This document shows, in pieces, positions 1 to 10,283 of a stretch of 64,000 nucleotides of DNA. Location of the stretch: contig QAXH01006577.1 in NCBI GenBank assembly GCA_004335635.1, positions 1 to 64,000 of the forward strand, read 5' to 3'. The stretch is from Chloromonas sp. AAM2 (Eukaryota > Chlorophyta > Chlorophyceae > Chlamydomonadales > Chlamydomonadaceae). The notes below the pieces were generated by a model, which ran no database searches, was not told where the DNA came from, and saw only the letters and a program-made list of their open reading frames with translations. How positions within the stretch are numbered: the first letter of the stretch is position 1; the number at the start of each line of letters is the position of its first letter. The translations under genes were made by a program, and so were the position numbers.

Positions 1-1
1 G

Positions 2-673
2 GCCGATGCCGCGGAGGCGGTGGAGCGGGAGCCGTTGCCGGGTGAGACGCTGTTGGGCCGGGCGGGTGGCGGCCTGGGTGTGGCCCTCGGGGCAACTCGC
101 CCAGGCCATGGCACAGGCGGGGCGACCATCGGCCGCTCCACCGGGCACAAGCTCGCTTCCTGGCTGCGGGGTTATGGGCCCTGGGGTGGAGACGGTGCGG
201 ACGATGAGGATATTGAGTGGGGTATGGTTGCATCCGAAGCGCCCGCAGCGCAGACTGACCCTGGTAACTGGGGGCGCGTAGCGGGCCAAGCAAGACAAGG
301 GAACGGTGAGCCTGCTGGAAACACGTCGATTGCACAGCAGTGGGGCCTGCCACCGTACAACGGCCAGCGCACCACGAGCCGCAGGCACCCACCGGCATCC
401 GCGTTCCCCAGCATGTTGGCACCTGATCAGCCGCACGCCGGCAGCTACCTGACGGGCATGCTGAGTGAACAACAGCCGGCACAAGACGCCCAGGCAGGCG
501 GTGCACCAGTGCAAGGTGGCTCACGTGTGGGTCACGTGTCTGGAATGCCAGCTGGACTCAATGACACGTGGTCAAGGCTCACCATGGCCTTCCAGGACCA
601 AAGGCGCGGCAACAACAATTCGAGCATTAATTCTCTGTTGCCAGCACCGGCATGGGCCCCAGACCGGCCGTAA
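2..673 (+). CDS. C-terminal part of an unidentified protein (cut by window edge)
   Basis: Open in one frame from the left edge to a TAA at 671-673, about 223 residues, so it is probably the last exon of a gene that begins outside the window. The protein is rich in Gly, Pro, Gln and Ser, with an acidic patch (DGADDEDIEW) near residue 66 and long hydrophilic, probably disordered stretches. I see no domain, membrane segment or catalytic motif. Composition suggests the disordered tail of a larger nuclear or RNA-associated protein, but that is only inference. A start codon at 20 exists but need not be used. Confidence 0.5.
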   Translation, partial: ADAAEAVEREPLPGETLLGRAGGGLGVALGATRPGHGTGGATIGRSTGHKLASWLRGYGPWGGDGADDEDIEWGMVASEAPAAQTDPGNWGRVAGQARQGNGEPAGNTSIAQQWGLPPYNGQRTTSRRHPPASAFPSMLAPDQPHAGSYLTGMLSEQQPAQDAQAGGAPVQGGSRVGHVSGMPAGLNDTWSRLTMAFQDQRRGNNNSSINSLLPAPAWAPDRP

Positions 674-960
674 CTGCACAACCGCACCCACTCGACGGCT
701 ACAAACTAGACTTTCTTGCGCCTGTTGCTGTCACATGCTCAACAGAGAGAGCCAATTCGGATGATTGAATAAATCAGTGAACAGCGATTATCACGTATGT
801 GTGACTGGGTTGCTGCGAGGTATGTCTGTGCAGTTATGGCACAGTTTTGAGACGCAACCTACAATAGCTTGAACTTTGGACGTTGTACAGTTTGGACATG
901 TTCTGCCACATCGGATCTGACATATTGTAGCCCGACATCGCAGCACAATGTTTGCGTGTT

Positions 961-1262
961 CCAAAAAGAAGTTTGCCAGTTCTGGGACAATTCGTGTGAG
1001 GCAGACAGTGACGTGGTGCAGGTGTGTAAATGTGGCGTTGATTTCGTGTCATGTGAGACTGAGGTGTTGCGCCTTGGTTGGAGTGGTAGACGGTGTGGTT
1101 ACCAATTCTGGAACAGTGACAACGTTGGGTGCTGGATGCCAGTGGTGTCCTGGCCCAGCGTTGTCTGGCACTGAGACATGGTGTATGTGCGTATGTTGGA
1201 AGACGGCGTGGTGCATTGCCAGTACTGGGACAGTGTCAACTGGCAAACTTCTTTTTTTTTGG
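961..1262. mobile_element. Inverted-repeat (MITE-like) element, 302 bp
   Basis: The left end reads CC, an A run, then GAAGTTTGCCAGTTCTGGGACA. The right end is its reverse complement: AACTGGCAAACTTC, a T run, then GG. Degenerate copies of the same core lie inside at about 1100-1115 and 1218-1235. No target duplication is clear at the flanks, and there is no coding capacity, so it is non-autonomous if mobile. Confidence 0.6.
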
Positions 1263-2302
1263 ACATGTTCAGGTCTAGTCCGGATGTCTAAACAGCATTG
1301 ACTTGTTTGGTCAACCAATCAACCAGATACATATGCATATCAAGCGCTCCTGGGCAACCAGGTCTATCAAGTCCTCAGTGTTCTTCGTCCAACATGCGTT
1401 CAACAACGTGAGCATCAGAATAACCATTTCTTAGTTTTCTTATTTCATGAGTGCCTGGGACGTTGGCATGCCTGTCAGACGTCATTTGACGCTGGCTCCT
1501 GTTATGAGGTTGGCAAGGCCAAACAGACACTGCAAAAAAGCGAACTCAGACTTCATTCCTTGTTCCTCCCCCATTCTCCATTTGTTTCTTGCATTTGGCT
1601 TAATTCTTGCAATACGGACTTCTTTGTGCCTTCCTGGTTTCTTTACGTCACTCCTCGTACCGGAAACCGTGTGAGTCTGGATGAGATGATAGAAAACCTC
1701 AACGCTTTGCCAGAGAACTACAACGACAGCAACAGCGATGGTGACAGCAACAGCAATCAATTTACTGCACGTGTTCATGGTACACGCTGACATGTGCAAC
1801 CAATCAGAACGAAGTTGCTTTCACTCAGCATGTAATTGGTTGCTCCGGACATCCAACCAGATTGAGCCAGTGCATCCTGTAGGGCTTTGACGGCGACACC
1901 CTGGAGATGCCCAAGCACTGGCGCAATGATGCCCTGACGGTTCTCTTCAGATGCACTGATTGGAATGCCATGTTGACTGGCTGCTGTGCTTTGATAAACC
2001 CAGAGATTTTCTTTCAGGGTGATTGAATGCAGATGTCGCAGATGTCGCAGAACGCAGATGTCGCCCACAACGCCAAATCATTTGATGTGTCCTGTTGTCG
2101 CAGTACTAGCAGTGCACCATCGTCTCCCAACAATTCTTGTTTGGACACACATGGTCACCTACACTGAGACCAACACATCTTTTGAAGTCAAGGTGTGTCC
2201 TTCACGATGAACATACCCCATACAATTCAACTTGTTCACACACACAGACACACCAGACCCAACAAAAGAGCATTACCACTGGTTTCAGTGCGAAACGCAA
2301 GA

Positions 2303-2336
2303 ATTGTCCCAGAACTGGCAAACTTCTTTATTTTGG
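2303..2336. repeat. Single right-type end of the inverted-repeat family
   Basis: ATTGTCCCAGAACTGGCAAA followed by a T-rich run and GG matches the right end of the complete copies. The bases after it (GGACGAATCAC) are identical to those after the copy ending at 59012. No left end is evident in the preceding 400 bases, so this is a degraded copy or solo end. Confidence 0.5.
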
Positions 2337-2369
2337 ACGAATCACAAGTTCGGGCACAAGCTGCTTGTT

Positions 2370-2415
2370 ACAATGAGGGAGAGCACACCAGGAAGCACGT
2401 CCACGCAAATGATCC
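2370..2415. repeat. Dispersed repeat shared with 9600-9735
   Basis: The motif GCACACCAGGAAGCACGTCC, preceded by a GAGGGAG-like block, occurs here and at about 9690-9730. A shorter form (GGAGGGAGTGCACACCAGGAA) lies near 9600. In all cases it is within a few hundred bases of an inverted-repeat end, so it may belong to the interior of a longer relative of that element. Confidence 0.4.
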
Positions 2416-2850
2416 GATTTAATACAACAGAAAAGCAGTCTTCTGCGGCAAACATCGAATCGATTGCTACACGCAACGGATCGAGTCAGCAAGGCTGGTG
2501 AGTCCCTTTTGGCTATCACCCCACAGAGCACCTTCCTAAGCGCCCCGTTAGCAAAGACAATGAAATCACATCCTTGTTATTACTGTCAGCTATCCGAGTT
2601 CTGTCCCAGAAGCTACATTGGCGGACAGCTGCAGCCCATCATACGTCGCAAGGCCATCATGTTACATAATGTGTGCATTCCGTGATTTCATACACCGGAA
2701 GCCGGCATGACGACGTAGCGCTTCTGCAGTCGTTATCCTATCTAATGTGCCGGGCCATGTTCAAAAACATTAGTCCATGTTGAAAAACCAGTACCTCGGG
2801 CCTGCTGGACAATGCACAGGAGGGGCCGGCTGCTGCGGGCAGAGTGGAGG

Positions 2851-2882
2851 AAAAAAATGAAGTTTGCCGGTTCTGGGACAAT
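2851..2882. repeat. Left-type end of the inverted-repeat family
   Basis: An A run, then GAAGTTTGCCGGTTCTGGGACA. The similarity to the copy at 51140 continues inward for about 80 more bases (CTGGGAA..ATCGCCAGG.ACCAGTGT, then TGTGATTGTGT), so the two belong to one subfamily. No matching right end is clear. Confidence 0.5.
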
Positions 2883-3627
2883 ATCTGGGAATATCGCCAG
2901 GCACCAGTGTGGTGTTGTAAAGTGTGATTGTGTGTCCTGCTGGTGTTTGACCCAAGTGCATACCAGAGAAAGGGTGGCATCAAGGACAAGCAATACACCT
3001 CGCCTGCTGTCACAGCCCCTGTGCAGTCCCATGTGTGGACTACACCACGTCATGGCTGCACCAGTGCCAGCAAGAGGCTGAGCTTGCGCACGATGAGTGA
3101 CTTGCCCACCCGGGTAAGGTTTGAGAGACGCGCCCATGAGGCACACAGGCGTGCTCAATGCAGCATGGGTGGAGTGGCTGATGGGCTATGGGGAAGGGTG
3201 GACCAGCCTTTAATTGTAGTGCCTCATTTTACTCCCTCTCTTTTATTGCAGTCTTTCTGGTTTGTGTAGCCTAGCACCAGCTCACTTCTCACGCGTGAGA
3301 AAACAGATCTCCAAGGACCTCGAATCGAGATCGAGATCAACTGCCTTTCGAAATCGAACATGCTACTCTTCTTCGAAATCGCATACATTCGCAGGGTTGA
3401 CTATTCTTATTCCAGCTACTCGACTGGAGTGTGGGCCCTCCAGCAGCCCTTGCCCAGATCAGGTGAGCACACCGGGCATGTCGCAGGCTGCGACAGCACG
3501 CTGCACAGGACCGAAGGGGACACCTAGCACAGCATTAGCAACCCACAGCGCGAACCAGTTTGCCTTTTGCATCTGCACGCTCCTGCCCGAAGCCCGAAGC
3601 CCATTGCACCACTCGCCTACTTCGGAG

Positions 3628-5201
3628 ATGGAGGAGCTCGTGGCTGCCAAGCCAAGCAAAGGTGTGTACACAGAGCAGAGGGTACAGTTGCTGCATCACA
3701 TTGTAGGTGAGCATGGGCAAGATGGTCATGAGCAAGTGAGCATGTGAAAGGGCTGCCGTCTAGGGGAGGACTGCTATACGGGGTGTCCTGTGACATGAGT
3801 GAGGCCAGGGGCCATGAGTGTAGGCAGCAGTGGCGGACGCATCAGCAGCTCTGTGCATGCCCCGGTATGCTTGAACGTTACTGTCCTGCGTTGCATGTAG
3901 GAGCCGGAGGTGATTGAGCTCTTGGATAGTGAGGACGAGGCGCAGATGGTTGAAATTGAGCCTGCAACCCCAGCGCAGCCCCGGCCAAACGCACAGCCCC
4001 ATCATGCAGCTAGTCAGGTCCCGTCACTGGCCCACGACAACTCCGTTCCGGTGGCCAAGGCCCTGAAAGAGGCAGCTGTGTTGCTGGGATGGCTCAGCTT
4101 GCCTGAGCAATTGATGGTGATGGAAGGGGTCGTGCAGCAGCTGACGCTAGCCGAGTACACAGCTCTGCGCTCGTTGTTCACTCCTCTCTGCGCAGCCACC
4201 AACAATGGCAACGCATTTCAGTTTAAGGATTGGGAGGTGCACGCGCCAGCCAGGGTTGAGGCCGCTGCAGCACGTCAGAGTTCAGGCCTGGGCTCCACTC
4301 AGGATGTGGAGGTGGTCCAAGGCAGGGCGGTGCTGGACAGGGTGAAAGCTGCCTTGAACCGTGCATTTGGCAGCCACCTTGGACGCCTGGGGCTGGAAAT
4401 TCGCAACCTGCATGGACGGCTTGGCAAGTTGTCTCTGATGCAACCACAGCAGGCGGTGAGTGACAAAATCAGCTGTGCGTTGCACTGTACTGCACTGCAT
4501 GTATTGTACTGATGCTTCTCTTGTTCGTGCACTGTGTGCAGCACACTGATGACCACCACAACAACCGCCTTCAACTCCTCCGCTGCGTGCTCAAGGTGTC
4601 ACCGCTTGCCTGGGCAGGAGGCTTTGGCCTGTACCAGCCTAAGGTACGAAGAAGTTCAAGCCTGGCCAGGGGAACAAGACCACCTCTGAGCTCAAGGCGG
4701 ATGGCGGTGAGTACTGTGGTAGGGGCGGTTTTCATTTGATAATGAACATTTGCGCACAAGGCCTGGGTGGCGCGGCAACGCCCTTCCGCACAGCTGTCGA
4801 GAAGCTTGGTAGAACGGCACAGGTCTTAAGGCCATCTCGCACGTACATATGTAGGCCGGTCAGGTGCTCGTCGGTTATAACACGAGAAGCGAATCTGTGT
4901 GTACGCGCGCTCCACACGCGGTGTTCGTTTGCGTGCAGGGCTAGCATCTCGCAAGGACAAATCGGTCCTCCAAGGCGGCATCAAAGCCAGTCCCGGCAGC
5001 GACCTCGTCAAGGCCCAGGCGCGTGTCGTCCCGGGCCAGTCAATGATCTACTTGGGCATGACCCTGAATCCCACACAGCGCGTGAAGCGTGCCCGGGAGT
5101 ACGCCATAGCCCTTGCGGTTAGCAGCAGCGAGCCCGAGGAGTTCGAGGGTCTGCAAACAGAAGTGAGAGAGAGGCTGTGCAATAAAAGGCTTCAGGCTTA
5201 G
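3628..5201 (+). CDS. Unidentified 333-residue protein, five exons
   Basis: Exons by splice signals and phase: 3628-3702, 3901-4455, 4542-4595, 4652-4706, 4939-5201 (TAG). The ATG begins MEELVAAKPSKGVYTEQRVQ. An acidic patch (ELLDSEDEAQMVEIEP) opens exon 2, followed by helical Ala/Leu-rich sequence; the C-terminal exon carries IYLGMTLNPTQRVKRAREY. No signal peptide or membrane segment. I do not recognise the family. The intron at 4596-4651 is only 56 bases and is inferred from the need to join exon 4 to exon 5 in frame; an assembly indel is the alternative. Exon 1 uses a GTAGGT donor; GTGAGC three bases further on does not keep the frame. Confidence 0.6.
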
Positions 5202-6068
5202 TCACGCAGCAAGTAAAAAAAAGGACAGGTTATGCTGGACTGATCAACATGAGAACAGAGGACTGTGAAGCAGTTTTGAGGATGTTGCAGTGTTTGGGCA
5301 CCAACACTTGGTGGTGACTTGCAAGTCCCAAGGCAGTGTGTGCCAAGACTGGTGCAGACGAATTGCTATACTTTTGGCATTGTTATGGGTTGTTCTTTTG
5401 GCTGAAGAGGTTGCTATGGCGTAAATGGAATTGGAATATCATTTCGTTACACTGGAATTGGAATGGCATCGTGTGACAGTGTGTCCTGAATCCCTGATAA
5501 ACTACCACGACTTCTCACTGTACTTGTCCCAGTATTGGCAGTCACCAGCGCCTACCAACTCAAGCGTAAGCAACACATCCTAGTGACAGATGACATCGAC
5601 CTAACACCACTGCACAAAACCATGTTTCACCACCATAAAAACTTGGAAGGGACACTCCACAGAACACTAGTTTCACACACAGCTGATACCCGCGTCACGG
5701 CGCCACACAGGAATTGTTCCAGAACTGGAAGACTTCGTTTTTTTCCCGCTGACGCGTCTATTTGAATCAATGAAAGGCCCTTAGGCAAGGCTCCGCGATG
5801 CAGCTTCCGCGGCCGAACACATAGGAAATGTGCGAAACGCTCGTCATGCGATCTGACCTAGACCGACCCACTGTTTTGGGATTTGGGCTCTGTTGGGCGA
5901 ACTCACGGGAATGTGGTCTGACCGCTCTTTTGTGCCACGTTTTCAACCCTACAATAAAACAATGACCAATTTCGAGCTGGCTATTTAAGCCTTTGGCAAG
6001 ACACGCGATTCAAGATTTTTCTGATCGGTGACTTTGCGATCCAACACGTACAGTGACAAATCATCGTG
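5202..6068. other. Intergenic stretch with one repeat end
   Basis: I see no exon. A decayed right-type end of the inverted-repeat family lies at 5712-5744 (GGAATTGTTCCAGAACTGG, then TTCG and a T run), with a weaker partial match near 5524-5543. Confidence 0.5.
5992..5998 (+). promoter_or_regulatory. Possible TATA-like element of the expansin-like gene
   Basis: TATTTAA lies 71 bases before the ATG at 6069, a plausible core promoter spacing. This rests on sequence and position only. Confidence 0.3.
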
Positions 6069-8132
6069 ATGAACGCAACATGGCGTCTTCCGGCATTCCT
6101 GGTCCTAGTTTGTATGGCCTGTGTATCAGGCCAGGGGTCCTGGCGCACAGGCCGCAGCACCTTCTTTCAGGGCATTCACCAAGGTAAGCTGGGCTCAGGA
6201 CGTGACGATCAGTTCACCTATCTCAGAATCACTGATGATCAATTCACCGTCAATGTGTGTCGCGGCCCTGAACCAGCGGCCACGACGGAAAAAACAATGC
6301 CTCGACAAAAAACAATTGCACGATCCAAGCAACATGTTGGGATGGTGCGGAGGGGTTGGCGGGAATGGATCAAATTTTAGGCCAGATCAGATTGGGCGCG
6401 TAATTTGAAAGAACCTTGATCGCATCACGGCGGCGCTCCTCGCACAGACACATGCGCCGTGGTTGCATCTTTGCGCGCAGGAAGCTGTGGCTTCGGCGAC
6501 AAATATAAGGGTGAGCGGTCCAGTCAGGCAAAGACGACAAGGTCACTCTGCCTCTCTGTCCATGCCTCGATCCCTTACCACACCTCATCCGATCTTCGCC
6601 GCTGCCTGATGCCTGCTAACCTTGCCATGTGCGCCTGTCTGCAGATACGCCGCTGGGCTGGCAAGTTGCTGCGATTCCGGACGTTGACCCATCTTACGCG
6701 GACTCCTGTGGCAGGTGTGTCATAAAAAGCAAAGACACACCTGTGTGTCGTGCTTGTTTGCTGCTGTTTTTAGTGAACCTTGTACTCTGAAACCAAGCCT
6801 CTGCATGCTCTTCATGGTCGGCCTTCAGGTGTCTGGAAGTCGCCTGTAACCCTGGACCAGTCACGGGTGCCCCGGCGGAAAGCGCTAAAGCATGCTATGA
6901 TGACAGCAGCAGCGTGGTGGTGAGAGTCACAGACACGTGTCCTTGGTGAGTGCCAGATCACATGGCGTGGCTGGCACGTGAAACACTGGCGAGGAATGTT
7001 TGACAGGGCATAACACGATCGAGCATAGGAACAGTTGACATATGCGATGGAGCTGCTGCCTGGTTGGCAGAACAGATCTCGTGAATTTAGCAGCACGGTC
7101 AGATAGTGCTTACGTATGGGTCCCTTGACTGTCTGTCATGAACATCCAGTGCATGGATAGAATACACAGACAGCGACAATGCTTGGGCTGCAGCTGCTCT
7201 CAGCTACCCAGGTTGCGAATATGCAACATACGACGCAAGGTAAATCATAAGCCATGTATTGATGACACGACCTTGTGTTGCCATGCCCTCTGCAGTGCGA
7301 GCAACAAGCAATGGTGAGTATGCTTCAGGCTTGACCATATGGACGCCACCCTGATAGACAAGGTGCTACAGCGAGGGGCCTGCAAGTGCCTGCTGCAATT
7401 CTTGTTGGAAAACTGCGAGTCTCCAGTTGAAGGCTTTCTGACATAAAACAGGTATCTGTACCTTGCTTATGCATCTGCTGACTGGGCTTCAATTCTGATG
7501 TCCTTGTCCTGCTGTAGGTGCTGCGGCGATGTATCCCATTTGGATCTCAGTGTGTGGGCATTTGAGCGGGTGGGTGACAGCCACAAAAAAGATGTTTTTT
7601 TGGCAAGGCCTGGCATTCTTGGCGAGGTCTGGCATCTAATGGTATTCAGCATATGACTGAAAATGACCTAGGTTGAACATTCTGACCACGGCTGCTTGCA
7701 TCATGTCGCTTGGCCAAAGCATGTGCTCCTGTTGCTGTCAAGTTGAACTCGCGCTTTTCTAATCGTCAGCTGGTACGGCGAGCAAATCTCTTGGTCTCTT
7801 CACTCGTAACAACTTTCATTGCAAGGTGAGCCCTAGCATGCCACGTCTCACACGCTGGTCTCTTTCACTGCAAGGCATATCCTTCGCTGTGAGTCTTCAC
7901 AACTGTATGTCAAGCAGAACATCCAAATACAACGTGCATTGCAAGGAACTGCTGGTGCAAAGAATAAGCCCCGTCATCACCTGTGTGCTGAGATATCTTG
8001 CACTTACTGTTCACTGTGCAGCTCGCAGACAAGAAGTACGGAGTGATCGGCATCAAGTACAGGACCGTGCCCTGTGACTACCAACCCAGCCAGCCGGCTG
8101 CGCCAAGCCCAAATCCAACACCACAGAATTAG
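6069..8132 (+). CDS. Expansin-like secreted protein (single double-psi beta-barrel domain)
   Basis: Seven exons: 6069-6183, 6481-6510, 6645-6714, 6829-6945, 7296-7313, 7518-7569, 8022-8132 (TAG), giving 170 residues. All junction phases agree. Residues 1 to about 22 form a signal peptide (LPAFLVLVCMACVSG). The mature part follows the expansin domain-1 order: GSWRTGRSTFF, then GSCGFGDKY, a CGRCLEVAC block, VVVRVTDTCPCAS, the HLDLSVWAFE equivalent of the expansin HFDL motif, and GVIGIKYRTVPC. Cysteines are spaced as in barwin/EG45-type folds. It stops after a short Pro/Ser-rich tail, so the C-terminal cellulose-binding domain of plant expansins is absent. The expected place is the extracellular matrix or cell wall, with non-hydrolytic wall loosening as the family role. 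A plant natriuretic-peptide or EG45-like protein is the alternative label. Confidence 0.85.
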
Positions 8133-8189
8133 GCATCAGGTGTGTTCAAGCCACTTGTACACCCGTGCTTGCTTGCGCACATACTTCTG

Positions 8190-8194
8190 TGTAA
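8190..8194 (+). terminator. Possible TGTAA polyadenylation signal
   Basis: TGTAA, the usual polyadenylation signal of green algae, lies 58 bases after the stop codon of the expansin-like gene. The pentamer is common by chance. Confidence 0.3.
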
Positions 8195-8695
8195 GAATTG
8201 CACCATATCAGAGTGTGTGGGCAAGGTTACGGTGCTGACAAACTAGGTTGTCCGTTATGTCAGCACGTGCCCTGCACCTTGTCATCAACAAGGAAGAAAG
8301 CCCCTCAAATGCAATGCAACACACTTTGTTGAAATGCTCGCTTGCTCCATGGATAAGTCCAGCCAGTGCAGGAATCATCAACTAGGGTCCAACTAACGTA
8401 CAACCAAGTGAATCATGGAATGCGGGCATGTTTACTTGGAGTCACTTGCAATGCCTGTGCCCACTTAGGGTTGCATGTGCAGAAATGGCATCCGATCTCA
8501 TGCCAGCTCACCCCTGCCTTCATGTCTTCATGCACATGGTTGCCTATGGCTGCCTGCAGGCTAGAAGTGCCTGCATTAGCACGCGCCCTGGGCTAAACAT
8601 ACGAGATATGCAATTATATACGAAGGGCTGCAATGCGGAGGGTGCCTGTGTCCTACATAGGCTGCGTGTTGGCTTGGCGCTTTGATTTTCTCAGA

Positions 8696-8810
8696 GAACG
8701 ACTTGGATGGCAGCTGGTTTTGGCAGATGCTGACAGCAGTTGATTTGGCAAATATTGACAGCAATTGATTTGATAGTAATTGATTTTGGCAGAAATTGAT
8801 GACAAATGAG
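8696..8810. repeat. Imperfect tandem block
   Basis: Four or five diverged units built on GGCAGATGCTGACAGCAGTTGATTT and GGCAAATATTGACAGCAATTG, each about 25-30 bases. It lies just before a left-type end of the inverted-repeat family. Confidence 0.45.
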
Positions 8811-9196
8811 TTTGGCAGACACCTGGCTCTCTGGTGGAAAAAAAAAGATGTTTGCCAGTTTTTTTTTGTTTTTGTCATGTTCATGTTCATGTTGTGATGT
8901 AAGAGGTGTAAGAGGAGAGATGCCGATTTTGAGGACATTTGGATGTGACGGTGGAGTTCTGTCTGGTCCCATACCTAAATGTTCTCAAGTTCCCCTGGAC
9001 ACCTCTTTAGTGAAGTTTAGCTTCTTTATGCAATCGCTTCAGTGCGTCAGAAAGCAACATTTTCAGGCTTTCTGAGGCTAATGGGATGGCCATCACCCCA
9101 TGATTATCGGATCCCATGATTATTGGATCATAAAGGGGAAGGTTCCATGGCTGGACCACCACACTGGCGACAACAAAGTGACACAAAAACAACACT

Positions 9197-9230
9197 AAAA
9201 AAAAGATGTTTGCCAGTTCTGGGACAGTTC
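9197..9230. repeat. Left-type end of the inverted-repeat family
   Basis: An A run, then GATGTTTGCCAGTTCTGGGACAGTT, like the left ends of the complete copies but with GATG for GAAG. A shorter related end is at 8838-8862. No right end is found nearby. Confidence 0.5.
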
Positions 9231-10283
9231 TCGTATGGGCCCTGAGTTCATGGTGTCAAGTGGTGGTGTTTAAGCTTGCTATAACCGGTGGTCTACAGCA
9301 GTCAAGACAACTTCACAGTCCCACCATACTCCCTCTTGGCCGTTCCATGAATGTCCAAGGTGTCCCGCCTCGCATCCTAGTGGTCTGTCAAGAGAATTGG
9401 AGAGAAGAATTGGAGAGAAGAATTGGACCAGAGAATTGGAAACAGGCTGTGGGACGTCTACGCGCGCAGCACACCAGTTTGCTAAAGAGAGTGAAGCAGC
9501 TGGAACACTTGTTGGCGACTTACATCCCCGACTTCTGAGGTACTGCCAATACCAGTGGTCGGTCAGAATGGTTCACACACCGGTTTATCTTTCAACCCTG
9601 GAGGGAGTGCACACCAGGAATTTTGATTCGCAGTGTCTTGTCAAATGCATTGGTCATTGTTTATTTGTCCTGGCACAATCCTCTCCTACCAGGAGGGAGT
9701 GCACACCAGGAAGCACGTCCAAGCAGATGGACCAATCCTGTACTGCAGGAAAGTCTCGTTACATGAGCTGCAGCGACATCCGTGCGCTGCAGCGGCAGCA
9801 GTGCACACTTACCGATGCTCTCCCCTAGAAGGGTAGACCGTCGGGCAAAGAGAAAGAAGCAGGCACTCTGACGTCTTACCTGTTGTGCACGAGCTAGCGA
9901 TCTAGCTCCCTCGTCATGTAAGATCATGATGGGTGTGTGAGTGGCTTGTGCTTTTGCAGCCAGCACTGCACAACTTCTGCCACTTTTGATGCTGCCACAG
10001 TGTCTTCAGAAGCCCCAGAAGATTGAATTTCGTGTCTAATCACGGACACGGGTCACTGGCTTTTATTTGTACCAGTGCCATATGCATCAAAAAGCCTGAA
10101 TCAAGCCTGGAATGGATGCACCCAAGCTCAGGCGCTGGTCACACTTGCGTTTGTGGAGGACATCGATGACGTGGAATCATTGTCATGGTCGATGATCGCA
10201 CTCCTGCCCGAGCGGGCTCACGGCTTCGTCAACCTTCGCCAGTCATGCTCAACTCAAGTTACTAAGCGTATCGAAGTGCTTAG

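Larger units (their letters stand above)
674..3627. other. Repeat-rich intergenic stretch
   Basis: No exon chain can be supported across these 2.95 kb. The stretch holds one complete inverted-repeat element (961-1262), one right-type end (2303-2336), one left-type end (2851-2882) and a short dispersed repeat (about 2370-2415). Open frames here are short, overlap on both strands and have no family resemblance. Confidence 0.6.
8133..10283. other. Intergenic stretch with repeat fragments
   Basis: No exon chain is supportable. The stretch holds a block of imperfect TTGATTTTGGCAGAAATTGA-type repeats (8696-8810), two left-type ends of the inverted-repeat family (8838-8862 and 9197-9230), a short GAGAATTGGAGAGAAGAATTGG tandem (about 9391-9440) and two copies of a dispersed repeat (about 9600 and 9690). 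Confidence 0.5.

Noticed and set aside
9206..9538. 110-residue open frame ending in a coiled-coil-like segment
   Set aside because: It starts inside an inverted-repeat end and includes a short tandem of GAGAATTGGAGAGAA; probably chance.
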